Positions 33,839 to 42,861 of a stretch of 64,000 bases of DNA are shown piece after piece. How positions within the stretch are numbered: the first letter of the stretch is position 1; every line of letters begins with the position of its first letter. The DNA comes from Mucilaginibacter rigui. Lineage in GTDB: Bacteria; Bacteroidota; Bacteroidia; Sphingobacteriales; Sphingobacteriaceae. A program made the position numbers and the translations under genes. The stretch spans positions 310,001 to 374,000 of the forward strand of contig NZ_JACWMW010000004.1 in the NCBI RefSeq assembly GCF_014773275.1. The letters run 5' to 3'. Below the pieces are notes generated by a model. The model ran no database searches and was not told where the DNA came from. It saw only the letters and a list, made by a program, of their open reading frames with translations.

Positions 33839-35155
33839 ATGCGCATACCCAGCATCCCCGGATTTGATAAAGAGGCTTTAGAGAAGTATTTTAAGAATAC
33901 GGGTATGGCGTTTGTTGGCAAAGTTGGCAGCCTGTTTATAAAAATGCTGGTAAGCATCTATGTTGCCCGGTATTTAAGTAAAGCCAATTTAGGTATTATT
34001 ACCGGGGGCATAACTTACATTTATCTGTTTTCGGCATTAGCCACCCTCGGGCTCGACCAGTTTATTGTTAAAGAATTGCACCAGTTCCCCCAAAACCGCG
34101 ACCGGATTTTGGGCACATCCTTTTGGATGAAGGTTTTTGCAGGTATGGGCTGTATCCCGCTGATATGGGTGGCATACCAAATATACCCTGCGCACGGTAC
34201 ACCGTACAGCTATGTACTTATATTTTCTATCATTGGCATTGTACAGGCCTTTAATGTGATCGATTCGTACTTCCAGTCGGAGGTGAAATCAAAGTACATT
34301 ATGCAGGTGCAGATTGCCGGTACGCTATTATCTGCAGGAATAAAGCTGGTGTTAATTTACCTGGAAATGCCGCTTATAGCTTTTGTATATGCTTACGCGT
34401 TAGATTTTGTACTGTTAGCAGCCGGTTATTATATCACTTATAACCGCAAAGGCCGTAATATATTTAACTGGTCCTATAATAGCGAACTGGCTAAAAAGTT
34501 GTTGCATTACTCATGGCCGTTAATTATATCAGGTATAATGGTTTCGTTATACATGAAGATAGACCAATTGATGGTTCAGAATATTGCAGGTGTTGAAGAG
34601 GCGGGAGCCTACGCTACGGTAGCAACCTTAAGCGAGGCCTGGAACTTTATACCTACAGTTATTATCACTACACTTTTCCCGGCTATACTAAATGCCCGGC
34701 GGGATGATCTCAACAGATATAAAAAACGAATCCAGAACCTGTACGACCTGATGGTATATCTGAGCCTCCCGGCTGCAATTATTATTACCTTTACTTCGCA
34801 TTTAATATATAAGGTTTATACCCCCGTATATGCTTACGCGGCGCCTGTATTATCAGTTCATATATGGTCGGGCGTATTTGTGTTTTTGGGAGCGGCCAGC
34901 AGCCAGTATTTAATAGCTGAGGGGTATGTAAAACTTACTTTTATCCGTACCGGATTTGGTGCGATAGTAAATATATTGCTTAACCTTATCCTTATACCTA
35001 AAATGGGGATGATGGGGGCAGCTATCGCTACGTTAATTGCTTATGCCAGTTCGGCATTTTTTGTGTTGCTTATTCCAAAAGTTAGTAACCAGGGGGTAAT
35101 GATGTTAAAATCATTATTCTTAATTTCACTTTTTCAAAAAATCATAAAGCGTTGA
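33839..35155 (+). CDS. Polysaccharide flippase (Wzx/MATE-like)
   Basis: About 438 aa with about 12-14 membrane helices. Features of the polysaccharide biosynthesis flippases are seen: N-terminal 'NTGMAFVGKVGSLFIKMLVSIYVARYLSKANLGII', a basic helix boundary and a central 'LLHYSWPLIISGIMVSLYMKIDQLMVQNIAG' segment typical of RfbX/Wzx proteins. It moves a lipid-linked sugar repeat across the inner membrane. The start is set by the promoter 9 nt upstream. It is the first gene of an operon with two methyltransferases, a glycosyltransferase and a large type IX cargo protein, and overlaps the next gene by 4 nt. Confidence 0.9.
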   Translation: MRIPSIPGFDKEALEKYFKNTGMAFVGKVGSLFIKMLVSIYVARYLSKANLGIITGGITYIYLFSALATLGLDQFIVKELHQFPQNRDRILGTSFWMKVFAGMGCIPLIWVAYQIYPAHGTPYSYVLIFSIIGIVQAFNVIDSYFQSEVKSKYIMQVQIAGTLLSAGIKLVLIYLEMPLIAFVYAYALDFVLLAAGYYITYNRKGRNIFNWSYNSELAKKLLHYSWPLIISGIMVSLYMKIDQLMVQNIAGVEEAGAYATVATLSEAWNFIPTVIITTLFPAILNARRDDLNRYKKRIQNLYDLMVYLSLPAAIIITFTSHLIYKVYTPVYAYAAPVLSVHIWSGVFVFLGAASSQYLIAEGYVKLTFIRTGFGAIVNILLNLILIPKMGMMGAAIATLIAYASSAFFVLLIPKVSNQGVMMLKSLFLISLFQKIIKR

Positions 35156-35805
35156 GTACATTTTCATCACTAATAAAAGTATTAACAAACCCATCGCATT
35201 TGCGTGCGCTGCTTTCTTTCGATAAAAAAGGCTACCTGGCCGATGTAGGCTGGTTTAAGGCATTTGATACCAGATCGCCGGTTGACGAAAATGGCAGCCC
35301 TATACCATGGGTAACTTACTCTTTTATTGATTTTATAAAACGCAGGCTTACTAAAGAGCATACCGTTTTTGAGTTTGGATCGGGCAACTCTACTTATTTT
35401 TACGCCAAATACGCTGGCGTAGTGGTGTCTGTAGAACATGATAAGGAGTGGTTTGATAAGATAGAAAAATCGGCCGCCAAACCCGATAACTCTGAACTGA
35501 TCTACTGCGAACTGATACGCGATGGCGATTATTGCCGTATGCCCGTTAAACTGGAAGAGAAGTTTGATATTATTATTGTGGACGGCCGCGACAGGGTGAA
35601 TTGCTGCAAGCAGGGTATTGAAGCTCTATCGCCAAACGGTGTAATGGTGCTTGATGATTCTGAACGCAATGAATATAAAGAAGGTGTAGACTTTTTATTG
35701 AGCAGGGGCTTTAAACATTTACTCTTTAGCGGTATTTCGCCGGGATTGTTTTACCGTAAATCAACTTCGGTATTTTATAAAACGGATAACTGCTTAGGTA
35801 TTTAA
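35152..35805 (+). CDS. SAM-dependent methyltransferase-like protein
   Basis: A 217-aa cytoplasmic protein with a class-I methyltransferase core: motif I 'VFEFGSGNSTYFYAKY' (about 74-89), motif II 'VVSVEHDKEWFDKIE', then 'FDIIIVDGRDRVNCCKQG' and 'GVMVLDDSERNEY'. The Asp-rich motif III resembles sugar or small-molecule methyltransferases. The start is TTG 35152, which overlaps the flippase stop (TTGA), so translation is coupled. It probably decorates the glycan made by this operon; the acceptor is unknown. Confidence 0.8.
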   Translation: MSTFSSLIKVLTNPSHLRALLSFDKKGYLADVGWFKAFDTRSPVDENGSPIPWVTYSFIDFIKRRLTKEHTVFEFGSGNSTYFYAKYAGVVVSVEHDKEWFDKIEKSAAKPDNSELIYCELIRDGDYCRMPVKLEEKFDIIIVDGRDRVNCCKQGIEALSPNGVMVLDDSERNEYKEGVDFLLSRGFKHLLFSGISPGLFYRKSTSVFYKTDNCLGI

Positions 35806-35807
35806 AT

Positions 35808-38800
35808 ATGCCATTAAAAAGGTTTGCATTAATGCTGCTGCTTGTTATGGTAGCAACTGCTTATCAAAATAGTTTAGCGGGGAGAATTCGCCATATAAAA
35901 TCTAATAAGCCTGTTTTAACAGATTCAATTTTATCAGTTAAGAATCAATACCAGTTATCCGTAATTAGGGATAGGGCTAAAAAAGCTTTTGCAGGTAATT
36001 GTTATGATATTAACTGGGCAACCTGGAGTACTTTTTCTGATGTAAGCAGCACAACAGGTTCTATTATTGATGCTGATGGCAGCCAGATCGGAATTACCAT
36101 GTCTGCTAATTATACTTTTGGCTCAACACCATCTATATATACATTTTCAAGATTCAGTGGATATCCGGCAAGCATTCCAAATACCACAGTACCTAAAACA
36201 ACATGGTCGGCAGGTACGGGTGGGTCTACCGATATGTGTTTTTCCAAAAAAGTTACCAATCCGGTTTTATTGTTATCATCATTAGGCAGTACTCAACCAA
36301 CCAGTTCGCAACTAAAATTTTCTATTCCGTATGTAGTCCTTTATGATGGTGGTGGGATGGTTTACAACGATAGTAAAACGATAACCGGCACTGAAGGTTA
36401 TGCTATTATTATGTTCCCCGGAGATTTTAATTGTGTTAACATTCAGTCAAATACTCCCGAGAACTATACAAACCTTACCTGGGGTATAAGGCCGCAACCG
36501 TTTGCCGTTACCATAACAGATAATAGCAGTACTTGCGGTAGTACTAAGGTTACAGCGAGCGGCGGTGTATCCTATCATTGGGATGGAGGCGACACGCCAA
36601 ACCAGGCAACCAATACTTTTCATCAAAGTGGCAATTATTTAGTGACCGTAACCAATGCCAGTGGTTGTGTAACCAGTGCATCTAAAACTATTGTTGTAAG
36701 TACAACAATAGCGCCTGTTATATCAGCATTTAGTATACCCCAGCAAAGTGCCCCGGCAATTTTAGATGCTGTAAATAAAAAAATCACTATAACAATGCCT
36801 TATGGTACAGATTTAACGACATTGCGCCCGATAGTAACTATCCCGGCAAATACTACTGTAAGCCCGGCATCAGGTGCTGTTGTTAATTTTATAAACCCGG
36901 TTAATTATACGATAACTAATAGTTGCGCCCAGGTTAGTTATATGGTAACAGTAAAAATAGATAATACTATACCTGTAACTCAAAGATTAGCCTGCCCCGC
37001 TGATGCTGTTTTATTAAACGGCGATGTGTTGGCAACACCCCCCAATAACTATGCATGGCAGGTTATACAGGCAGGGGTTTGGGTTAATGCGGCAGGTACA
37101 ATCAATCAGGCCAATTACACAGCAACTGCACCTGCAAATTTAACGGGATCCAATATTATGCTGGATTATCGCAGGGCTGTAACTAAAGGGGGGAGTACTG
37201 TTTACGATTCTTATTACAGGCTTACAGTTACGCCCTCTACCGACCAGAATACCATTACGGTAGACAGGCAGGTTGCTTGTGGAACAGTTACTAAATTATA
37301 TAATTTTACAGGGAATAGGCCTATTGGGTATACGGCATTAACCAGATACCAGTGGCAAACAAGTGCCGATGGCGTTAACTGGCAGGACGAGGCAAATGTT
37401 ACTGGCGAATCATGGGGCTTAAACGCACAGATAACAGCAAAAACCTGGTTTAGGCGTGTTAGCGTTACGGGGCTTTGCAAGGCATATAGTAATGTGATAA
37501 ATATAGATCATATACCCGGCCCTGGTCCGGCTACAGTTGGCCCCCCTGTTACCTTGTGTAATGTTACGGAGTACACACTAACGGGGAATATCCCGGCTGC
37601 TGATGAAACGGGTTCCTGGTCGGTAATTTCGACTACAGGATATAATCCTTTTACCCCGGCAAATATTCACGACCCGCACGCGCACATTACCGCCCTGCCG
37701 TTAAATTCTACGTTTGATTTTATCTGGACGCTTTCTAAGGCGTCCTGCGATCAAATTTATAGCGCTACGGTCACCATAACAAACGGGGTTACCAGTACCA
37801 TTACAGATTTTTTTGTGCCGGAGCAGGATGCCCCCACGGTGATTGATCAATTAAACCATACTATAACCTTAAGCGTATCGCCAAAGGTTGACAGGAGCCA
37901 TCTGATGGGGTTGGTTACAGTAGATAATGGTACAGTTAGCCCGTCATCTGGCACTACACAAGATTTTACCGGCGTAGTAAACTATCGCTTAACCAACCAG
38001 TGCAGTTTTGTTGATTATAAAGTAACCATAAACCAGGCAACCCCCACCATAATACATATTTGCCAAAACGAAAACAATGTATTATTACCTGCAGTCGGGG
38101 CATCAGGGGCAACCTATCAATGGGAAAGATACCAGGGGGGCGTATGGCAACCCGCTGCCGGCAATAATACCGGTGCAGATTATATTGCGGCTTTTACCGG
38201 CAGCCCATCGGTTACCGCAATTGATAGTTATCGCCGTAAAACAACCGCAGGGGGAGTAATTACCTACCAGTTTTATTATGATGTGTATTTTGATCCCTCT
38301 GTAAGCAATAATCAGGTAGCTGCCGATAATATTTTAATATGTCAGGGTGGTACACAATTGGTAAATTTAACGGGCAATATAGCATCTTCCGCGGGCGGCA
38401 ATGTAACCTACCAGTGGAGGGTAAGTACAGATAATGCCAATTGGCAAAGTATTGATAACGCTACCCAAAAAGATTACCACTTTGTTTTTAGCGATGTACT
38501 TACTAAGTATTATTCAAGAGTGGCAACATTTGGCGGATGCAGCGTAGTCAGTAATATTATACGGGTAGATTATGCAGGCAATGTAACCACCGCCGATGCC
38601 GGCATGGCTCAATCAATATGCAGCCAGGCCCAGTTAACGCTTAATGCAAATATGCCTAAGCCTTTTGAGGTTGGTACCTGGAGCGTAGTTAACCCCGCAG
38701 AATACAATCCGTTTAATAGTGGGAACCTGCACAACCCCAATGCGGTGATCAGCGACCTTCCGTATGATGTCAACATTATATTGAAGTGGAGGATTGAGCA

Positions 38801-39350
38801 AACTGCATGTGGCCTATCATCCGAAAATATGGTTACCGTGCGCAATTACAGCCAGCCTGTTGTAAGTGCCGGTAGTAGTGTGACTATTGACAGAGGCACA
38901 AGCACTGTTTTAAACGGCAGCGTTAGTGCAGGGAATTATACGTATGTATGGTCGCCGGCAACAGGTCTCAATGATCCCGGTGTTTTGCACCCGGTAGCAT
39001 CACCCGGCGAAACTACAGTGTACACGCTAACGGCGAAGAACGGCCTCGACTGTATACAACAGGCTACTGTAAAAGTTATAGTGAACAATGAATTAGGCAT
39101 CCCAAGTACAATTACGCCAAATGATGATAGCATCAATGACACCTGGACGATAAAAAATATTGATGACCATGCCGCCGAAGTACAGATATTTGACAGGGCC
39201 GGCCGGCAGGTTTTTTACTCAAAAGGGTACGGCAAAAAATGGGATGCAACATACAACGGTAAAAAATTACCTGCAGCGGTTTATTATTATATTATCCGTT
39301 TAAATGATATTAAAGTAATAAAAAAAGGTTGGGTAACAGTTATTTATTAA
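35808..39350 (+). CDS. Large type IX secretion cargo with gliding-type C-terminal sorting domain
   Basis: A 1180-aa exported protein. Signal peptide about 1-25; a Cys-containing N-terminal domain to about 215; Ig/PKD-like segments (SGGVSYHWDGGDTPNQ, ASGCVTSASKTI). Two copies of a DUF5018-like beta domain are recognisable by 'ISAFSIPQQSAPAILD' and 'ITDFFVPEQDAPTVID'. Several Cys/Trp-rich repeats contain YQWRVSTDNANWQ-like motifs. It ends in a CHU_C/type-B domain of about 85 residues (ITPNDDSINDTWTI ... PAAVYYYIIRLND), the signal for type IX export and surface attachment. It probably is an adhesin or sheath-like surface protein. It starts 2 nt after a methyltransferase inside a glycan operon, which is unusual. 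Confidence 0.88.
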   Translation: MPLKRFALMLLLVMVATAYQNSLAGRIRHIKSNKPVLTDSILSVKNQYQLSVIRDRAKKAFAGNCYDINWATWSTFSDVSSTTGSIIDADGSQIGITMSANYTFGSTPSIYTFSRFSGYPASIPNTTVPKTTWSAGTGGSTDMCFSKKVTNPVLLLSSLGSTQPTSSQLKFSIPYVVLYDGGGMVYNDSKTITGTEGYAIIMFPGDFNCVNIQSNTPENYTNLTWGIRPQPFAVTITDNSSTCGSTKVTASGGVSYHWDGGDTPNQATNTFHQSGNYLVTVTNASGCVTSASKTIVVSTTIAPVISAFSIPQQSAPAILDAVNKKITITMPYGTDLTTLRPIVTIPANTTVSPASGAVVNFINPVNYTITNSCAQVSYMVTVKIDNTIPVTQRLACPADAVLLNGDVLATPPNNYAWQVIQAGVWVNAAGTINQANYTATAPANLTGSNIMLDYRRAVTKGGSTVYDSYYRLTVTPSTDQNTITVDRQVACGTVTKLYNFTGNRPIGYTALTRYQWQTSADGVNWQDEANVTGESWGLNAQITAKTWFRRVSVTGLCKAYSNVINIDHIPGPGPATVGPPVTLCNVTEYTLTGNIPAADETGSWSVISTTGYNPFTPANIHDPHAHITALPLNSTFDFIWTLSKASCDQIYSATVTITNGVTSTITDFFVPEQDAPTVIDQLNHTITLSVSPKVDRSHLMGLVTVDNGTVSPSSGTTQDFTGVVNYRLTNQCSFVDYKVTINQATPTIIHICQNENNVLLPAVGASGATYQWERYQGGVWQPAAGNNTGADYIAAFTGSPSVTAIDSYRRKTTAGGVITYQFYYDVYFDPSVSNNQVAADNILICQGGTQLVNLTGNIASSAGGNVTYQWRVSTDNANWQSIDNATQKDYHFVFSDVLTKYYSRVATFGGCSVVSNIIRVDYAGNVTTADAGMAQSICSQAQLTLNANMPKPFEVGTWSVVNPAEYNPFNSGNLHNPNAVISDLPYDVNIILKWRIEQTACGLSSENMVTVRNYSQPVVSAGSSVTIDRGTSTVLNGSVSAGNYTYVWSPATGLNDPGVLHPVASPGETTVYTLTAKNGLDCIQQATVKVIVNNELGIPSTITPNDDSINDTWTIKNIDDHAAEVQIFDRAGRQVFYSKGYGKKWDATYNGKKLPAAVYYYIIRLNDIKVIKKGWVTVIY

Positions 39351-39355
39351 TATTG
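39348..39355 (+). promoter_or_regulatory. Possible internal -7 box overlapping the cargo stop codon
   Basis: TAATATTG, one base off TAnnTTTG, starts on the TAA stop of the large cargo gene and ends 4 nt before the next ATG. It could give the downstream methyltransferase its own short-leader transcript. Confidence 0.4.
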
Positions 39356-39359
39356 CAAC

Positions 39360-40130
39360 ATGCAAAAATTGCAAACAAGCGATAACATAAAAACAGCATA
39401 CGATGAGTTTTATAAAACTCATGACGAAGCCTGGCGCATGTTGGGTGCCAAGTATAAAGCACAGCACATTGTTGATGTTTGTAAAGGGCAATTGTTTAAA
39501 AAGGTGCTGGAAGTTGGTGCAGGCGATGGGAGTATTTTGCAAAAACTATCCGACTATAGTTTTGCCCCCGAATACCATGCAGTAGAGATATCTGACAGCG
39601 GGGTTGCGCACATTAAATCCCGTAATATAAAAAACCTGGTATCGGTACAGGAGTTTGATGGATATAAACTGCCTTTTGAGGATAATAGCTTCGATCTGAT
39701 CATCCTGTCGCATGTGTTGGAGCATGTAGAACATGAGCGCCTGCTGCTGCGCGAAATTAAGCGTGTAGGCACGAATTTTGTAATAGAGGTACCCATAGAT
39801 TATAAAACTAACGTAGATAAGCGTATAAAGCATTTCCTGGCGTATGGCCACATCAATATGTACACGCCAACCTCACTCAGGTATTTATTGCAAACAGAAG
39901 GGTTTCGGATCGAAAAAGATCTTACCTCCATCATAGGGCCCGAGGTTACCCGTTTTAACACTTTTATCAACCAAAAAAAGCCAAAAACTTTTATTAATAA
40001 GTTTAAGATACTTGCAGCTTTTGTAGTAAAAAATACATTAGTTGAACTGAGCGATAAATTTAAAGAGAAGCTTGCCAATGCTTACACGGTATTATGTATC
40101 AAAACAGATAAACAAGCCGATATATTTTAA
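39360..40130 (+). CDS. SAM-dependent methyltransferase (UbiE/COQ5-like)
   Basis: A 256-aa cytoplasmic class-I methyltransferase. Motif I is KVLEVGAGDGSILQKL (about 44-59), then YHAVEISDSG, 'LPFEDNSFDLIILSHVLEHVEHERLLLREIKRV' (motifs II and III of the Methyltransf_11 type), and a substrate-specific C-terminal part. Close relatives are common in capsule and O-antigen clusters, where they methylate sugars or lipid carriers. It follows the large cargo by 9 nt and precedes a glycosyltransferase, so it belongs to the glycan operon. Confidence 0.85.
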   Translation: MQKLQTSDNIKTAYDEFYKTHDEAWRMLGAKYKAQHIVDVCKGQLFKKVLEVGAGDGSILQKLSDYSFAPEYHAVEISDSGVAHIKSRNIKNLVSVQEFDGYKLPFEDNSFDLIILSHVLEHVEHERLLLREIKRVGTNFVIEVPIDYKTNVDKRIKHFLAYGHINMYTPTSLRYLLQTEGFRIEKDLTSIIGPEVTRFNTFINQKKPKTFINKFKILAAFVVKNTLVELSDKFKEKLANAYTVLCIKTDKQADIF

Positions 40131-40145
40131 TTAGTAAAGTAATCA

Positions 40146-40175
40146 CTAATTCATTAACTCAATAAATAACTAATT
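40146..40175. repeat. AT-rich 30-bp phrase shared with 19601-19630
   Basis: Identical to 19601-19630 at 28 of 30 positions. A shorter relative occurs near 12190-12215. All three lie at gene borders. The copy here touches the start codon of the next gene. Confidence 0.6.
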
Positions 40176-41091
40176 GCCTACACCAGCACCCATAGCCCTA
40201 TTTGTTTATAACCGGCCTTACCATACCGGCCAAACGCTCAGTTATTTGCAAAAAAACTTGCTTGCCGCGCAAACCGACCTGTTTATTTTTAGCGACGGGC
40301 CTAAAACAGATGCCGATAAAGCAAGTGTTGATGCTGTACGGCAATTAGCCAACCAGGTAACCGGGTTTAAAACCGTACAGGTTATTGCGCGCGAACAAAA
40401 TATGGGGCTTGCCAATTCTATTATAAGCGGTGTTACACAACTGGTTAGTGAGTATGGTAAGGTAATTGTATTTGAAGACGACCTGGTATCTTCACCCTAC
40501 ACACTGCAGTATTTTAATGATGCCCTGGCTCATTATGCCGATACAGAGCATGTAATGCATATCAGTGCCTATATGTTCCCGCTGCAGGATAATACGCTGC
40601 CCGAAACCTTCTTTTTTAGAGCTGCATTTAGTTGGGGCTGGGCCACATGGGCACGTGCCTGGAAAAATTTTGAGCCTGATGTTGATGTTTTGATGGCCCG
40701 GTTTGATGCGGATAAAATTCACCAGTTCTCTATTGAGGGTACCATGAACTTCTGGAAACAGATGCAGGATTTTAAAGCCCGTAAAAATAATTCGTGGGCT
40801 ATACGCTGGTACGCATCTGTTTTTTTGAACAATGGGTTAACCCTAAATCCGGCTCAATCGCTTATTCACAACATTGGGCATGATGGTACCGGCGTACATT
40901 CAAACATTGAGGATACCTATGGCGTACAGGTAGCGCAGCAAGCCGTTAAGTATTTTCCGGATGTATTACAGGAAAATAAACCTGCTTATAATGCTATTAA
41001 ATACTTCTTAAAAAATCGTAAAGGGAACCTTTTACAGCGGGGGCTGCGCTTTGCTAAACAGTTGACGTTGAAATATCTGCCCACTAAATAG
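40174..41091 (+). CDS. Glycosyltransferase of the sugar-nucleotide (GT-A-like) type
   Basis: A 305-aa cytoplasmic protein. The N-terminus 'PIALFVYNRPYHTGQTLSYLQ' and 'LFIFSDGPK' match a family of glycosyltransferases in capsule clusters; 'VIVFEDDLVSSPYTLQY' provides the DxD-like metal motif (about 98-101), and 'FFFRAAFSWGWATWARAW' is the conserved acceptor-side segment. It probably adds one sugar of the repeat unit. No ATG lies near the conserved start, so TTG 40174 is taken. It ends the glycan operon and is followed by a hairpin terminator. Sugar and linkage unknown. Confidence 0.82.
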   Translation: MPTPAPIALFVYNRPYHTGQTLSYLQKNLLAAQTDLFIFSDGPKTDADKASVDAVRQLANQVTGFKTVQVIAREQNMGLANSIISGVTQLVSEYGKVIVFEDDLVSSPYTLQYFNDALAHYADTEHVMHISAYMFPLQDNTLPETFFFRAAFSWGWATWARAWKNFEPDVDVLMARFDADKIHQFSIEGTMNFWKQMQDFKARKNNSWAIRWYASVFLNNGLTLNPAQSLIHNIGHDGTGVHSNIEDTYGVQVAQQAVKYFPDVLQENKPAYNAIKYFLKNRKGNLLQRGLRFAKQLTLKYLPTK

Positions 41092-41248
41092 CGTGTTATT
41101 AACATTTAAACCAAATTTTATAGCGTTGTTGAAAAATATTTATTATAAAATATTGTCTACTTAGTATATAGATATTATATTTGGTCAATTATTATATATC
41201 CTACCCAACCAATTGTTCTTTATGATATAATGAGGTCAGTAAAAACAT

Positions 41249-41280
41249 AAAAAGAGGAAACCGCTGGTTTTCTCTTTTTT
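41249..41280 (+). terminator. Terminator of the glycan operon
   Basis: AAAAGAGGAAACC pairs with GGTTTTCTCTTTT (one G-T wobble, 3-nt loop) and a T-run follows. The remaining part of the 245-bp gap is AT-rich without other features. Confidence 0.82.
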
Positions 41281-41336
41281 GCTTTATGAAACATTGGTGC
41301 GTTCTTTGGTGTTATACCTAAAAAAAGAACTAAACC

Positions 41337-41579
41337 ATGATAGACGAGAAAGACACCTCCCCAGCTGCCAAAGACGGCAAATACGAATTCGATATTCATT
41401 ACTCGGGCCGCGAAGTACCCTGTACGGTGGTTAAAGAGCAAGACAAAATTACCGTTTGCATTGAAGATAATATAAAGGCCGAGCTTACTGTGCAGGCCGA
41501 TGGCAATTTGATACAAACCGGTGGAAACGATATGCCCGAATCAGCTATAGATTACATCAAGAAACGCATATTTGGATGA
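41337..41579 (+). CDS. Small acidic protein of unknown function
   Basis: An 80-aa soluble protein with no signal peptide. It alternates beta-like strands (YEFDIHYSGREVPCTVVKE, KITVCIEDNIKAELTVQADGNLIQTG) and ends with a short helix (AIDYIKKRIFG). Two cysteines (C31, C43) could coordinate a metal or react with thiols, but no motif is formal. I recognise no family. Single gene between two hairpins. Confidence 0.65.
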   Translation: MIDEKDTSPAAKDGKYEFDIHYSGREVPCTVVKEQDKITVCIEDNIKAELTVQADGNLIQTGGNDMPESAIDYIKKRIFG

Positions 41580-41610
41580 TCAGTAGTTTTTAAATAAACT
41601 TTAAAGACCT

Positions 41611-41695
41611 GCACAAGGTGCGCTAAGATTTTAAGCAAGCCGGCTAATATCTGTTAATGTTAAGCCGGTAAGCTAAACCATGGTGCACCTTGTGC
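41611..41695. ncRNA. Long intergenic hairpin, possible small RNA or leader
   Basis: GCACAAGGTGC (41611-41621) and GCACCTTGTGC (41685-41695) are perfect complements around a 63-nt loop that contains a direct repeat AAGCCGG. A short T-rich stretch (CTTTTAATTT) follows. It sits 35 nt upstream of the AI-2E-type transporter gene and could be an attenuator, a small RNA or a terminator of the small gene. Confidence 0.4.
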
Positions 41696-41729
41696 TTTTA
41701 ATTTAAGCCGTTAATCAATTTGCATTTTA

Positions 41730-42824
41730 ATGACACCTACTTACCTTAACCAAACCCTGCGTATCCTGCTGTTGTTCGTTCTTGTTTTTGGTATTCTATA
41801 CCTGGCCTCGGCAGTGCTTATACCACTTACTTTTGGGGTGGTGCTATCTATGCTGCTTTTACCTGTATGCCACTGGCTGCAAAGCAAAGGTATAAGTAAC
41901 GGGTTTGCATCTGTTTTAAGCGTAATGGCTTTACTGGTTGTAATAGGCGGGCTTATAACCTTATTGCAATACCAGCTAAGCGACTTGGTGGAAGACCTCT
42001 CTAAAATTGAGGAACGGGTAAATTCCATCGTTGGTAGCGTTAAGGATTATGTAAAACAACACTTCGGCATTTCGCACCGCGAACAGCAAAAGATCATTAA
42101 AGAACAGCAGGGCAGTACCATGGGTAAAGCAGCCGGTATGGTTACTATGCTGATAGGTTCATTTGCCGGTATTTTGGTAGATGCTATACTGGTGCTGGTG
42201 TACACCTTTTTGTTTATCTATTACAGGGCGCATTTCAAAAAGTTCATCCTCCGTTTATTTAAGCCCGAGAGCCGTAAGGAAACCGAAGTTGTTTTGGATG
42301 ATGCAGGAAAGGTAACCCAGAACTATTTAGGTGGCCTGGGCCTCATGATAGTAATGCTTTGGATAATGTATGGTATTGGTTTTACCATTGCCGGGGTGAA
42401 CAATGCGTTGTTCTTTGCTGTGCTTTGTGGTATACTGGAGCTGGTGCCTTTTGCCGGGAATATTACGGGCACATCCATTACGGTTTTAATGGCGCTTGCG
42501 CAAAGCGGCGATACCCGGGTGGTGATAGGTGTACTGATCACCTATGGGCTGGTACAGTTAATACAAACCTACCTGCTTGAGCCATTGGTTGTGGGCGACA
42601 GGCTAAACATCAATCCGTTATTCACTATCCTTATCATCGTAGTAGGCGAGGCCGTATGGGGTATACCCGGTATGATACTGGCCGTGCCGCTGTTGGGCAT
42701 ATTTAAAATTGTATGCGACCATTTTGAACCCCTACACGATTACGCCTTTTTAATAGGGCCACCCAAAGAAAAAAAAGGCGAAGAGGGTAATTTTATTACA
42801 CGGATATTTAAGAAGAGCAAATAG
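41730..42824 (+). CDS. AI-2E/PerM-family membrane transporter
   Basis: A 364-aa inner-membrane protein with about 8 helices. It has two N-terminal helices (ILLLFVLVFGILYLASAVLIPL), a central coiled/amphipathic cytosolic region (about 80-135), and the conserved C-terminal half 'FAVLCGILELVPFAGNITG', 'YGLVQLIQTYLLEPLVVGDRLNINPLFTILIIVVGEAVWGIPGMILAVPL'. The family is named after TqsA, an autoinducer-2 exporter, but most members move unknown solutes. A short acidic/basic C-terminal tail is present. Length is typical. Confidence 0.9.
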   Translation: MTPTYLNQTLRILLLFVLVFGILYLASAVLIPLTFGVVLSMLLLPVCHWLQSKGISNGFASVLSVMALLVVIGGLITLLQYQLSDLVEDLSKIEERVNSIVGSVKDYVKQHFGISHREQQKIIKEQQGSTMGKAAGMVTMLIGSFAGILVDAILVLVYTFLFIYYRAHFKKFILRLFKPESRKETEVVLDDAGKVTQNYLGGLGLMIVMLWIMYGIGFTIAGVNNALFFAVLCGILELVPFAGNITGTSITVLMALAQSGDTRVVIGVLITYGLVQLIQTYLLEPLVVGDRLNINPLFTILIIVVGEAVWGIPGMILAVPLLGIFKIVCDHFEPLHDYAFLIGPPKEKKGEEGNFITRIFKKSK

Positions 42825-42861
42825 TTATATTCATTAATAAGCTTTCTTATCCCAATAGCAA

